From NCBI RefSeq assembly GCF_030651615.1, contig NZ_JAUSCG010000055.1, positions 1-14,090 of the forward strand: 14,090 bases of DNA, given 5' to 3'. The notes below the pieces were generated by a model. The model ran no database searches. It was not told where the DNA came from and saw only the letters and a program-made list of their open reading frames with translations. This document shows, one piece after another, positions 1 to 6,790 of this stretch (its first letter is position 1; every line of letters begins with the position of its first letter). The translations under genes were made by a program, and so were the position numbers. This DNA is from Methanocalculus sp. (GTDB lineage Archaea; Halobacteriota; Methanomicrobia; Methanomicrobiales; Methanocorpusculaceae).

Positions 1-278
1 GGGTTCGGATCGTCGCGATCGGATCGTTTACCATGGACATGATCCCAGAGGGTTCGATCGTTATTGCACGGCATATCGATCGTCCCGGTGTCATCGGACC
101 TGCGGCGACCGTCCTTGGGAAGCACACCATCAATATCGGCGGTATGCAGGTCGGCAGGGTGAAGGCAGGTGAAGAGGCGATCATGGTGCTGAACGTTGAT
201 TCTGACGTTCCTGAGTATGTTATGAAAGAGATCCGCGAGATCCCGGGTATCATCTCGGCAACCTTTGCCACGCTCTGA
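1..278 (+). CDS. serA: D-3-phosphoglycerate dehydrogenase, C-terminal end (partial)
   Basis: This is the 3' end of an open frame that enters from the left edge, with the first whole codon at base 3. The visible 91 residues form an ACT domain. It includes the block DRPGVIGPAATVLGKHTINI, then GGMQVGR and AIMVLNVD, and ends with a PGIISATFATL-like strand. This pattern is typical of the regulatory C-terminus of SerA, which oxidises 3-phosphoglycerate in the first step of serine synthesis. The ACT domain usually binds serine and mediates feedback control. The catalytic and NAD-binding domains lie outside the window. An ATG at 33 is internal to the domain and is not the start. A tRNA gene with its own promoter follows after about 70 bp. 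Confidence 0.9.
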   Translation, partial: VRIVAIGSFTMDMIPEGSIVIARHIDRPGVIGPAATVLGKHTINIGGMQVGRVKAGEEAIMVLNVDSDVPEYVMKEIREIPGIISATFATL

Positions 279-309
279 ACCCTGAGAGGTTCGGGGCAAA
301 AAACAACCC

Positions 310-316
310 TTTTATA
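310..316 (+). promoter_or_regulatory. TATA box of tRNA-Val
   Basis: The sequence TTTTATA lies about 38 bp before the first base of tRNA-Val. This is a normal spacing for an archaeal tRNA promoter, and no other gene nearby needs it. Confidence 0.55.
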
Positions 317-351
317 CTGAAAAAGACAACTATGTAAGGTCGCAAAGCAAA

Positions 352-425
352 GGGCTCGTGGTCTAGTTGGCTATGACGTCGCCTTGACATGGCGGAGGTC
401 CTGAGTTCGAATCTCAGCGGGCCCA
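352..425 (+). tRNA. tRNA-Val (anticodon GAC)
   Basis: This 74-nt cloverleaf has a 7-bp acceptor stem (GGGCTCG with CGGGCCC, one G-T pair) and discriminator A at 425. The anticodon stem at 379-383/391-395 encloses the loop TTGACAT, with anticodon GAC at 386-388. The T arm is CTGAG-TTCGAAT-CTCAG. CCA is not encoded. There is no intron. Confidence 0.95.
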
Positions 426-428
426 TCG

Positions 429-439
429 TTTTTTCTTTT
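429..439 (+). terminator. T-rich terminator after tRNA-Val
   Basis: A T6-C-T4 run begins 4 bases after the discriminator base. Archaeal RNA polymerase terminates on such T tracts without needing a hairpin. Confidence 0.5.
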
Positions 440-569
440 CGGAATCATCTCAAAATGTATCGTTATCTTGATTCTTCCAGTTAGTGATCTGGCTCTAAGC
501 ATACATTACCTCAACGTTCTATCAAGTAGTAGCTCTTCTGCTGCCTTCCACCCAATTGACGTGACAGGA

Positions 570-1127
570 TTATTCTTTTGATCGTGAAGAAATAACCCGC
601 ATCTCCATTCCGGCGATCTGCCGGTATACCTTCTCCTTCGTCGAAAGGGTCCAGCGGTCAAAGACCAGAGACTGGAACGGCTGCCAGATCACCACCCAGG
701 AGAAGATCACCAGAACATTCTGGATGACGAGCAGGAGAGAGTCGTGAGGCAGTCGGTCGATGATCATAATTCCCAGAAATGCCGGGATGCACACCCCTGC
801 GGTCAGTCGAACCTCGCGCAGCCCCACCCGCCGGATCAGCCTGGCATCCTGGTGAATCTCTTTCGCATGCCTGAGGAAATGGGCACGTATCGCGGCCGGG
901 ATGTCCCTTGCCCTGCCATCGGAAAAGTCGGAAGGAGGAATTTGGATCTCCAGACGATATCTCTCTTTAGCATCCAGCGGATCAGGACTGTCGAGGATTT
1001 CACGGCCGAACAGCTCTTCGGCCCGATCTGTTAGTTCCCGTTCATCTTCGGGTGAGGGGTCATCGGGATCATACAGGTGAACGAGGGTTCTGAAGGTGAT
1101 CGGTATCTCCGTTCTGTCGTTCTTCAT
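570..1127 (-). CDS. Small two-helix membrane protein, function unknown
   Basis: I do not recognise a named family. The 185-residue product has an acidic, probably cytoplasmic N-terminal part (residues 1-105) with a DPDDPSPEDERELTDRAEELF stretch. Two hydrophobic helices follow, at about 106-123 and 128-148, and then a short basic tail. A tryptophan-rich turn, WQPFQSLVFDRW, follows the second helix. I have an impression of similar small integral membrane proteins in archaea and bacteria with this helical hairpin and W-P-F-x-x-L-x-D-x-W turn, but cannot name one. I chose the ATG at 1127 because GGGAG lies 7 bases upstream on the minus strand. An in-frame start at 1175 would add 16 residues without a better ribosome site. 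The gene stands alone, 183 bp beyond the end of the cupin gene. Confidence 0.7.
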   Translation of the reverse strand: MKNDRTEIPITFRTLVHLYDPDDPSPEDERELTDRAEELFGREILDSPDPLDAKERYRLEIQIPPSDFSDGRARDIPAAIRAHFLRHAKEIHQDARLIRRVGLREVRLTAGVCIPAFLGIMIIDRLPHDSLLLVIQNVLVIFSWVVIWQPFQSLVFDRWTLSTKEKVYRQIAGMEMRVISSRSKE

Positions 1128-1310
1128 GGTATATCTCCCATTTCGGCTTTGTCCGGACTTATCTATCGGATGCAATCTGCACAGACGTTCCCGACCTGGT
1201 TTTAATGATACTTCCTGGATATGGTCAAATGTATCGTACCTTTTGTCACTGCTCAGAATGATCCGGTGCCAAACCTATACTATCCAATACAAGAATACCC
1301 TTCGATCCCA

Positions 1311-1709
1311 TCATCCAATGTGATACGGAATCGTATCCCCCTCCTCCTCGGGCATTGTGCTAAATACAATAATGGAAGAACTGCCTTGAGAGACATTCTG
1401 TATCTTATGGGCAACAAAGGGCATTATGTAGATGATTCTACATCCCTCAGACTCTGCGTCGAGTACTATCTCCTCTCTTCTGCCGCCCTGCACCCACTCA
1501 AGTGACAGGATGACTCTTCCGGAAGTGATGGAGATCCACTCTTCCTTCTTTTTATGATAATGATCGGCCCTTGAACAACCGGGATTTACCGAGACGACAT
1601 AGGTATGAATGCCGGTAAACGGCTCATCTGAATATTTCGATGATACCAGTTCGCAGAGCCACCCATCATCTCTGATATGCTTCTCCCGTTTGAGGCAGAT
1701 ATCATCCAT
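1311..1709 (-). CDS. Single-domain cupin, sugar-epimerase/FdtA-like
   Basis: This is a small cupin of about 132 residues. Counting from the longer TTG start at 1742, cupin motif 1 is complete: G55-x5-H61-x-H63-x4-E68-x6-G75. Motif 2 is degenerate but keeps P108, H112 and N116. H61, H63, E68 and H112 can therefore form a metal site. The opening pattern, R-D-D-G-W-L-C-E-L, resembles dTDP-4-dehydrorhamnose 3,5-epimerase relatives and FdtA/WxcM-like sugar isomerases, which begin with D-x-R-G-x-L. The substrate cannot be told from the sequence. I prefer the ATG at 1709 because it puts this block at the usual distance from the N-terminus, but neither start has a clear ribosome site. The gene follows the FkbM methyltransferase on the same strand, so the two may act on the same glycan or small molecule (inference). 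Confidence 0.7.
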   Translation of the reverse strand: MDDICLKREKHIRDDGWLCELVSSKYSDEPFTGIHTYVVSVNPGCSRADHYHKKKEEWISITSGRVILSLEWVQGGRREEIVLDAESEGCRIIYIMPFVAHKIQNVSQGSSSIIVFSTMPEEEGDTIPYHIG

Positions 1710-1769
1710 AAAACTGATCTGTCTCAGGATAGGATAAGACAATTCATATCAGGAAAAATTGTAAATAAC

Positions 1770-2468
1770 TTATCTCTTTCGCACCGCCGCCACAACTACG
1801 GGCGACCGGGCACCATTCTTCAGGTAGATGACACCGCATTTCTTTGACCGGAGAAGGAGCTTCTGCATATCTACATCGTTGATCTCGATCCCGTCATGAC
1901 CGCTCCGGTACACAATCCGGTATCCAAGCTCATTCAACTGATGTAGAACCCAGGTCGGCTCTTCAGAGAAGAGGAACGGATGTATCTCAACGATGATAAC
2001 ACGAGGGCGTATTGCAAGCGAACGCAGGATTGCCACTTCAGATCCTTCACAATCCAGTTCCAGTACATCACATGCGAAGATCTCATCAGGACCAACATGT
2101 GCAGCAGATGCAAAATCTCCACCATAGACATCGATATGAGGCCCTACAACCGCATGATGAATAGTGCAGATCTGAGAGACACCCTCTTGTGAACACAGAG
2201 CATTGAGTTGATCAACTGCCCGATCCCCCCCCTCATAGACATGCACCGATCCATTTCTGCCAACCCGTTTCGCTGCTGCAACAGCAGTCACACCATCACC
2301 GCCACCAACGATGACGACACGGTCACCAGATCTTGTTAATCGATGATGTGCATCAATAATCCCTTTTTCAAACAGACCGGACTTTGAGAAAAATCTACAG
2401 GCACCGAAGAAGAGATCGACAAAGTCGTTATATTTGTAGATGGTGTGTGCATACCGTAACAGACTCAT
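1770..2468 (-). CDS. FkbM-family SAM-dependent methyltransferase
   Basis: The 232-residue product has a Rossmann SAM site, VVIVGGGDGV (51-60), and an acidic residue at the end of strand 2 (VYEGG, E79). It also has DVLELDCEGSEVAILRSL (134-151), the D-x-E-G-x-E block characteristic of FkbM-type O-methyltransferases. PRVIIVEIHP follows as the next strand. FkbM enzymes methylate hydroxyls of sugars and other small molecules; the acceptor here is unknown. I chose the ATG at 2468 because AGGAG lies 6 bases upstream. A GTG at 2498 would abut a GGAGG with no spacing. The cupin gene follows on the same strand after a short spacer that contains a T run, so co-transcription is possible but not certain. 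The upstream region is shared with a divergent histidine kinase. Confidence 0.82.
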   Translation of the reverse strand: MSLLRYAHTIYKYNDFVDLFFGACRFFSKSGLFEKGIIDAHHRLTRSGDRVVIVGGGDGVTAVAAAKRVGRNGSVHVYEGGDRAVDQLNALCSQEGVSQICTIHHAVVGPHIDVYGGDFASAAHVGPDEIFACDVLELDCEGSEVAILRSLAIRPRVIIVEIHPFLFSEEPTWVLHQLNELGYRIVYRSGHDGIEINDVDMQKLLLRSKKCGVIYLKNGARSPVVVAAVRKR

Positions 2469-2744
2469 ATCAGTCTCCTGACCGCTCAATTGAGTCACCC
2501 TCCATCAGGAATCATGGGGATGACGACAACAGTTGTGTCTTACTTATTGACGCTCTGAGCGTATGACCATTTTGATTCGCTGCAACAGATATGGAGAATA
2601 GATTTGGAATCAACACCTTCCAATTATATAACAAAAATGTATATGCATAAGTAAATTAATAATAATTGCATAATACAACAGAATTTTACAGAAGAGAATT
2701 AACAAATCGAAATCGGTCTGATAAAGCAGATTTGGGGCACTGGC
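2469..2744. other. AT-rich divergent intergenic region
   Basis: These 276 bp separate the FkbM gene (minus) from the histidine kinase gene (plus) and hold no convincing gene. The part from about 2600 to 2700 is strongly AT-rich. Two small palindromes lie on the FkbM side: ACAAC-A-GTTGT at 2526-2536 and ACGCTC-T-GAGCGT at 2550-2562, with centres 25 bp apart. A TATA-like ATAAAG at 2721 is about 23 bp before the kinase ATG. Confidence 0.6.
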
Positions 2745-4106
2745 ATGACACTAAAGACACAGATAGCTTTTGAGAGATACTGGCCCCTCTTTGCCGTGAC
2801 CATAACAACAATCATGTGCCTGGCTCTCAGCATCGCCTTTCTCACAAGTGAGGGCTACATCATCTTCCAGCACTTCTATTATATTCCGATAATCATCGCA
2901 TGTTTCTATTATGTACGACAGGGATTTCTCTTTTCAACCGCCCTTGCATGCTCGTATTTTCTCCTTGTCATCACCTTTACAAGAGATCAACTGGTCATCC
3001 AGCAATCCTTATTTCAGGTCATTATCTTCATCCTCGTTGCTTTGGTTATCACCACCCTCTCCCAGATGAAACGTGAAGCTGAGATGGCACATAGACGATC
3101 TGAAGAGCGTTATCATCAACTCGTTGATAATGCAGGTGAAGGGGTTGTTGTCATCCAGGACGATCGATTCCGTTTTGTCAACAGACGGTTCTCCGAGATC
3201 ACCGGGTATTCGGAGGAGGAGCTGAGTAAGAGTCCGGTATCGGAAATAATCCATCCTGATGACCAGAAACTCATTGAAAACAGATTAAAGGCACGACAGG
3301 AGGGGATACGGATTGAGCCGAGATACGCACTTCGACTGAGGGTGAAAGACAATTCCATGCGCTGGATGGAAGTGAATGACGTCATAATCGAATGGGATGA
3401 TAAAACAGCATTACTTAACCTCATCACAGACATCACCGAGCGGAAGGCTGCAGAGGAGGCACTGCAACTCACAAATAAGAAACTCCACCTCCTATCAAGC
3501 ATCACCCGCCACGACATCATTAACCAGCTGACGGTGCTCATTGGAAACCTCTCAATCGCAGAAGAGGTCGAAGAGGAGCCGGAGCAGAGAATACTCCTCA
3601 GAAAGATCGACCAGTCCGCACGTACCATCCAGCGCATTATAGAGTTTACACGAGATTACGAGAGGCTCGGCATCGATACACCAACCTGGCACTCAATCTC
3701 CGGACTTCTTGAAAAAGTCAATAGTGAGAGTACCATTCCGGTCTTCAACAATTGCAGGGGACTCTTTGTCTTTGCAGATCCGATGCTTGAACGGCTTTTT
3801 CATAACCTGCTCGACAATACAATCCGTCATGGGGAGCGGGCAACTGAAGTACAGGTTTCATGGAAGAGAGACGGAGATACCATCACGATCATCTGGGAGG
3901 ATAACGGGGCGGGCATCCCAAATGGCATGAAAGAACTCATCTTCAACCGTGCTTTTGGACGGAACACCGGGTTTGGCCTGTTCCTCTGCAGAGAGATCCT
4001 CATGATCACCGGGATGACCATCAGAGAGATGGGAAAATACGGCTTAGGAGCCCGCTTTGAGATCACCATCCCATCTGGCAACTTCAGAATTGAAGAGAGA
4101 GACTGA
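2745..4106 (+). CDS. Membrane PAS-domain sensor histidine kinase
   Basis: The 453-residue product starts with a membrane module of about four hydrophobic segments (roughly 14-33, 37-56, 60-79 and 88-105). Next is a PAS domain (about 118-235, ending in the usual DITERKAAEEAL). The phosphoacceptor box is SSITRHDIINQL, with H256. The HATPase domain shows the N box (LFHNLLDNTIRHG, 351-363), the G1 box (DNGAG, 386-390) and the G2 box (GFGLFL, 409-414). The RHD-I-x-N-QL box is the form I associate with methanogen kinases. It should sense a signal at the membrane or through PAS and autophosphorylate at H256. No response regulator is encoded nearby, so its partner is elsewhere. The start has no strong ribosome site; a TATA-like element 23 bp upstream suggests a leaderless mRNA. 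Confidence 0.9.
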   Translation: MTLKTQIAFERYWPLFAVTITTIMCLALSIAFLTSEGYIIFQHFYYIPIIIACFYYVRQGFLFSTALACSYFLLVITFTRDQLVIQQSLFQVIIFILVALVITTLSQMKREAEMAHRRSEERYHQLVDNAGEGVVVIQDDRFRFVNRRFSEITGYSEEELSKSPVSEIIHPDDQKLIENRLKARQEGIRIEPRYALRLRVKDNSMRWMEVNDVIIEWDDKTALLNLITDITERKAAEEALQLTNKKLHLLSSITRHDIINQLTVLIGNLSIAEEVEEEPEQRILLRKIDQSARTIQRIIEFTRDYERLGIDTPTWHSISGLLEKVNSESTIPVFNNCRGLFVFADPMLERLFHNLLDNTIRHGERATEVQVSWKRDGDTITIIWEDNGAGIPNGMKELIFNRAFGRNTGFGLFLCREILMITGMTIREMGKYGLGARFEITIPSGNFRIEERD

Positions 4107-4161
4107 CCTTTCCGTAACCTTCAAGTGCATGAAAGAGGGAAGAGAGGAGTACGGAGAGGTC

Positions 4162-4208
4162 TTAAAACGCAATACCTGCTCCGGGGATATCACACCCGGA
4201 TGGTGTGA
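4162..4208 (+). promoter_or_regulatory. sod promoter with 19-bp inverted repeat
   Basis: TTAAAA at 4162-4167 fits an archaeal TATA box. The expected transcription start, about 25 bp downstream, falls next to a perfect inverted repeat: TCACACC (4190-4196), a CGGAT spacer, and GGTGTGA (4202-4208). The repeat could be an operator that blocks initiation or a hairpin at the 5' end of the mRNA. It ends 9 bases before the GGAG of the sod ribosome site. The repeat is seen directly; its function is inferred. Confidence 0.45.
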
Positions 4209-4230
4209 CGAGGTAAAGGAGTGATGCGTG

Positions 4231-4836
4231 ATGCAGGGAGAAACAAAGTATACATTACCGGAATTGCCATATAAGGCCGATGCACTTGAGCCATTCATCT
4301 CATTGGAACAGCTTACACTACACCATGATAAACACCACATGGCGTACATCAACGGAGCCAACTCCAATCTTACAGCACTTGAAGACGGACGAAAACAGGG
4401 TGCTGATGTTAATATGAAAGCCATATTAAAAGACCTCTCCTGGAATTTTGGAGGTCATTATCTCCACTCCCAGTTCTGGACGAATCTCGCACCTGCGGGG
4501 TCAGGTGGTGGAGGGGAACCAAAAGGAGAGATTGCCAACCGAATTAATTCCGAATTCGGTAGTTTTGAACGGTTCAAGAAGGAGTTTTCCCAGGCAGCAG
4601 CAACCGTCGAAGGATCAGGATGGGCTGCTCTGACGGTATGTCCACTCACAAAACGTCTTCAGATTATGCAGATCGAGAAACACAACACAAACCTCTTCCC
4701 GGCATGCCCGATTCTTCTGGTACTCGATCTCTTCGAGCATGCGTACTACCTCGATTATAAAAATGATCGGGGTGCATTCATCGCGGCGTTCTGGAATATC
4801 GTAAACTGGGATGAAGTGAACAGAAGATTCCAATAA
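4231..4836 (+). CDS. sod: Superoxide dismutase, Fe/Mn family (probably Fe)
   Basis: The 201-residue enzyme dismutates superoxide in the cytoplasm to peroxide and oxygen, which matters to an anaerobe exposed to oxygen. The family frame is complete: YTLPELPY at the N-terminus, then HHDKHH, then GGHYLHSQFW, then DLFEHAYYLDYKNDR. Numbering from the ATG, the four metal ligands are H31, H79, D166 and H170. The second-shell glutamine of E. coli MnSOD is replaced by a histidine (H151, in EKHNTN), as in archaeal iron enzymes such as that of Sulfolobus. This favours iron, though metal choice cannot be proved from sequence. GGAG at 4218-4221 fits the ATG at 4231 or the GTG at 4228; they differ by one residue. 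The inverted repeat upstream suggests regulated expression. Confidence 0.93.
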   Translation: MQGETKYTLPELPYKADALEPFISLEQLTLHHDKHHMAYINGANSNLTALEDGRKQGADVNMKAILKDLSWNFGGHYLHSQFWTNLAPAGSGGGGEPKGEIANRINSEFGSFERFKKEFSQAAATVEGSGWAALTVCPLTKRLQIMQIEKHNTNLFPACPILLVLDLFEHAYYLDYKNDRGAFIAAFWNIVNWDEVNRRFQ

Positions 4837-4840
4837 ATCA

Positions 4841-4847
4841 TTTTTTT
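4841..4847 (+). terminator. T7 terminator after sod
   Basis: A run of seven T residues begins 4 bases after the sod stop codon. It fits a hairpin-independent archaeal terminator and separates sod from the FKBP gene, which has its own promoter. Confidence 0.5.
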
Positions 4848-4882
4848 AAGGTATTGGAGAAGAAAGCTTGGATCATCTCATT

Positions 4883-4889
4883 TTTAATA
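4883..4889 (+). promoter_or_regulatory. TATA box of the FKBP gene
   Basis: TTTAATA is centred about 26 bp before the ATG at 4912. At that spacing transcription would begin at or next to the start codon, giving a leaderless mRNA. This supports 4912 over the GTG at 4891. Confidence 0.45.
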
Positions 4890-4911
4890 GGTGAGGGATA
4901 AAACTCATCAG

Positions 4912-5418
4912 ATGAATAGCAAAAAATGGGCATGGACAAGCCTTCTCATCATCGTCATCGGACTTCTTGCCATTGCAGGCTGCACCGGTGCAGAGAAGAG
5001 GGCAGTTGATGGCGATACAGTCAGTGTTAACTTCACAGGTACCCTTTCAGATGGCAGTATCTTTGAGACCACTACCGGGGGACAACCCTATACGTTCACC
5101 ATTGGAACAAGCCAGGTGCTCCCCGACTTTGACAAGACAGTTCTTGGAATGGCAGTTGGGGAAGAGCGAACGGTGATGATCCCCTTTGATGAAGCATACG
5201 GACCATACCGTGAAGATTTTATCATCCCGGTCGAACGGGAGTCCTTCCCTGAGGACCTGGCCGTGGTCGGAACAGCAGTCATGATTCCATTGGAAGACGG
5301 ACAGGTTGCCAGAGGAACAGTAATTGGTGTCGATGAGACCACTGTCATTCTTGATCTGAATCATCACCTTGCAGGAGAGGATCTGACCTTCACTATAAGC
5401 CTTGTTCAGATCCTCTAA
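4912..5418 (+). CDS. Lipoprotein FKBP-type prolyl cis-trans isomerase
   Basis: The 168-residue product begins with a lipoprotein signal: charged SKK, a hydrophobic core, and the lipobox LAIAGC with the modifiable Cys at 24. It should therefore be anchored on the outer face of the membrane. The rest is an FKBP domain of the SlyD type: DTVSVNFTGTLSDGSIFE at 35-52, then IGTSQVLPDFDKTVLGMAVGEERTVMIP up to about 91. An inserted flap follows (about 98-145), then DLNHHLAGEDLTFTISLVQI. Such proteins catalyse peptidyl-prolyl isomerisation and act as folding helpers for exported proteins. An in-frame GTG at 4891 would put seven extra residues before the signal. The ATG gives a normal signal peptide and sits 26 bp from a TATA box. 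It is transcribed separately from sod. Confidence 0.88.
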   Translation: MNSKKWAWTSLLIIVIGLLAIAGCTGAEKRAVDGDTVSVNFTGTLSDGSIFETTTGGQPYTFTIGTSQVLPDFDKTVLGMAVGEERTVMIPFDEAYGPYREDFIIPVERESFPEDLAVVGTAVMIPLEDGQVARGTVIGVDETTVILDLNHHLAGEDLTFTISLVQIL

Positions 5419-5429
5419 CTCAGATACCC

Positions 5430-5436
5430 TTTTTTT
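5430..5436 (+). terminator. T7 terminator after the FKBP gene
   Basis: Seven consecutive T residues begin 12 bases past the FKBP stop codon, consistent with an archaeal T-tract terminator. Confidence 0.5.
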
Positions 5437-5520
5437 CTAAACTGCTATCGTACTTGGGTTAAACCATAAGAACCATATTAACACGAGTCCATGAAAGTAT
5501 ACGAAAGAGGCAGAATACGT

Positions 5521-6057
5521 ATGGATCAGATCATTGAAGAAGGATTTACCCGTCTCACCGAGACGATGAAAGAACTTGGTGACAGAAAAGAAGAACTCGA
5601 CTCTGCGCTCAGATCTGATCTGAGCGGACTACTCAGCAGAATGGCAACCCTTGCCACCCCACTCGTCGGAAAGCTTGGAAACCAGTTCCTCAATAAGAGC
5701 AAACAGGATGGAAAAGGGGAACTCTATGACACCATTTATTATGACGAGAAGATGGTGATCATCGGTCGCACAGATGATCCGGCCCCATTCAGGCCTGATG
5801 ACATGACAAAGTCGGTTCAAAAACAGTTTTGTGTCCTCACCGAAGGTGGAACAATTGCCGAGCTCATGTACTCAGATGACGGTTTTATCATCGACAGTTA
5901 CCTCAATCAGCTGACACCAGAAGAGGCAATAGAACTCTATGGGCTGGAACTTCTCTATATGCTCTACCGCGCACTCTATGAGTATGCAAACATGGAAGAA
6001 GAATTCGTAAAGGCTCTTGAGAAAACCCTTGCATTCATCCAGGTAAAAGAAGAGTAG
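5521..6057 (+). CDS. Conserved-looking soluble protein, function unknown
   Basis: I do not recognise this gene. The 178-residue product has no signal or membrane segment. Its first 60 residues are helical and charged (MDQIIEEGFTRLTETMKELGDRKEELDSAL), suggesting a coiled coil. The middle looks like a mixed alpha/beta domain, with IYYDEKMVIIGRTDDPAPFRP and QFCVLTEGGTIAELMYSDDGFIIDSYL. The C-terminus is a long amphipathic helix rich in Tyr and Glu (ELLYMLYRALYEYANMEEEFVKALEKTL). Codon use matches its neighbours, so it is probably a real gene and may be lineage-specific. I prefer the ATG at 5521, which has AGAGG about 10 bases upstream; an in-frame ATG at 5491 would add 10 residues. It converges with the next minus-strand gene, 10 bp away. 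Confidence 0.72.
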   Translation: MDQIIEEGFTRLTETMKELGDRKEELDSALRSDLSGLLSRMATLATPLVGKLGNQFLNKSKQDGKGELYDTIYYDEKMVIIGRTDDPAPFRPDDMTKSVQKQFCVLTEGGTIAELMYSDDGFIIDSYLNQLTPEEAIELYGLELLYMLYRALYEYANMEEEFVKALEKTLAFIQVKEE

Positions 6058-6067
6058 AATCCTTTTT

Positions 6068-6529
6068 CTATTTTTTATATCCAAAAAGGGGAAAAACCGG
6101 TTTGAGTGGGTCAAATGCCTCACCGCCAAGGCCGGAGAGGGGATAGGAGTGCGTGATTTCATGATCACTTCCGGGAGAAGTGTACCTGACGACCGCCTTC
6201 CCCTCACGAACCATCTTCTCCAGTGAAAAAACCTCTTTTGCATCAGGCAGGAGCTCTTTGATATCATACTCGATATCCAGCGGGACAAGAGCGACATGAA
6301 TTTTTACGGCAGGAGCCGTTCCGATGTTTTCAACAAGAACCGACTTTGCATCTTCAGACAATGAGCAGACCACATGAGGGAGGTATGAGGAATCCTGCAT
6401 AATCCAGATCATCATATACAGAATGCCGATGATCACAGCGACGAATGCTGAAATGTAGATATCAACAAACGCAAAACCAATGCAGGCGATAACCCCGATA
6501 AGGATGAGTAGACGTTGCCGCGAATCCAT
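6068..6529 (-). CDS. Membrane-anchored protein, function unknown
   Basis: I do not recognise this gene. The 153-residue product starts with a tight pair of hydrophobic helices (about 6-24 and 27-44), followed by a domain of about 105 residues. That domain looks like a beta sandwich, with VLVENIGTAPAVKIHVALVPLDIEYDI and VVRYTSPGSDHEITHSYPLSG. The N-x-G-x-x-P-A-x-x-V pattern is reminiscent of CARDB or Ig-like folds, but this is an impression only. The helix pair makes the C-terminal domain cytoplasmic or external depending on orientation, which I cannot settle. The ATG at 6529 lies 25 bp from a TATA box and has no ribosome site, so its mRNA is probably leaderless. tRNA-Ile lies upstream on the same strand. 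Confidence 0.7.
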   Translation of the reverse strand: MDSRQRLLILIGVIACIGFAFVDIYISAFVAVIIGILYMMIWIMQDSSYLPHVVCSLSEDAKSVLVENIGTAPAVKIHVALVPLDIEYDIKELLPDAKEVFSLEKMVREGKAVVRYTSPGSDHEITHSYPLSGLGGEAFDPLKPVFPLFGYKK

Positions 6530-6551
6530 AGAGATACTCTGGAGTCTGAGA

Positions 6552-6557
6552 ATATAA
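6552..6557 (-). promoter_or_regulatory. TATA box for the 6068-6529 gene
   Basis: On the minus strand TTATAT is centred 25 bp before the ATG at 6529 and lies in the gap after tRNA-Ile. The spacing predicts a leaderless transcript. Confidence 0.45.
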
Positions 6558-6591
6558 GCAGTACGAATCTGATCGATTCAGAAAATGAGAG

Positions 6592-6665
6592 TGGGCCCGA
6601 TGCGATTCGAACGCATGACCTCTCGGTTATCAGCCGAGCGCACCACCGGGCTATGCTACGGGCCC
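6592..6665 (-). tRNA. tRNA-Ile (anticodon GAT)
   Basis: This 74-nt cloverleaf lies on the minus strand with a perfect 7-bp acceptor stem, GGGCCCG with CGGGCCC, and discriminator A. The anticodon stem CTCGG/CCGAG encloses CTGATAA, with GAT at plus-strand positions 6629-6631. The T arm is ATGCG-TTCGAAT-CGCAT. CCA is not encoded and there is no intron. Confidence 0.95.
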
Positions 6666-6698
6666 ATTTGTTACCCTAATACATACTCAGTTGCTACA

Positions 6699-6704
6699 TT
6701 TATA
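6699..6704 (-). promoter_or_regulatory. TATA box of tRNA-Ile
   Basis: TATAAA on the minus strand lies about 36 bp before the first base of tRNA-Ile, within the divergent spacer shared with iorA. Confidence 0.6.
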
Positions 6705-6790
6705 GCTTGTTAATTGTCATTCCATTTCGGAACGTTTCGTTATTTATGGTGAGAAGATAAGAATTGAGATAGAATGAGCCGGAGGGACAC

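Noticed and set aside
744..1034. A plus-strand open frame opposite the two-helix membrane protein
   Set aside because: The translation is rich in His, Pro, Arg and Cys and looks like a shadow. The minus strand has a good ribosome site and sensible membrane helices.
3116..3637. A 173-codon minus-strand open frame inside the histidine kinase gene
   Set aside because: It is antisense to the PAS and phosphoacceptor coding region, is serine-rich with low complexity, and matches no family. The plus-strand kinase is certain.
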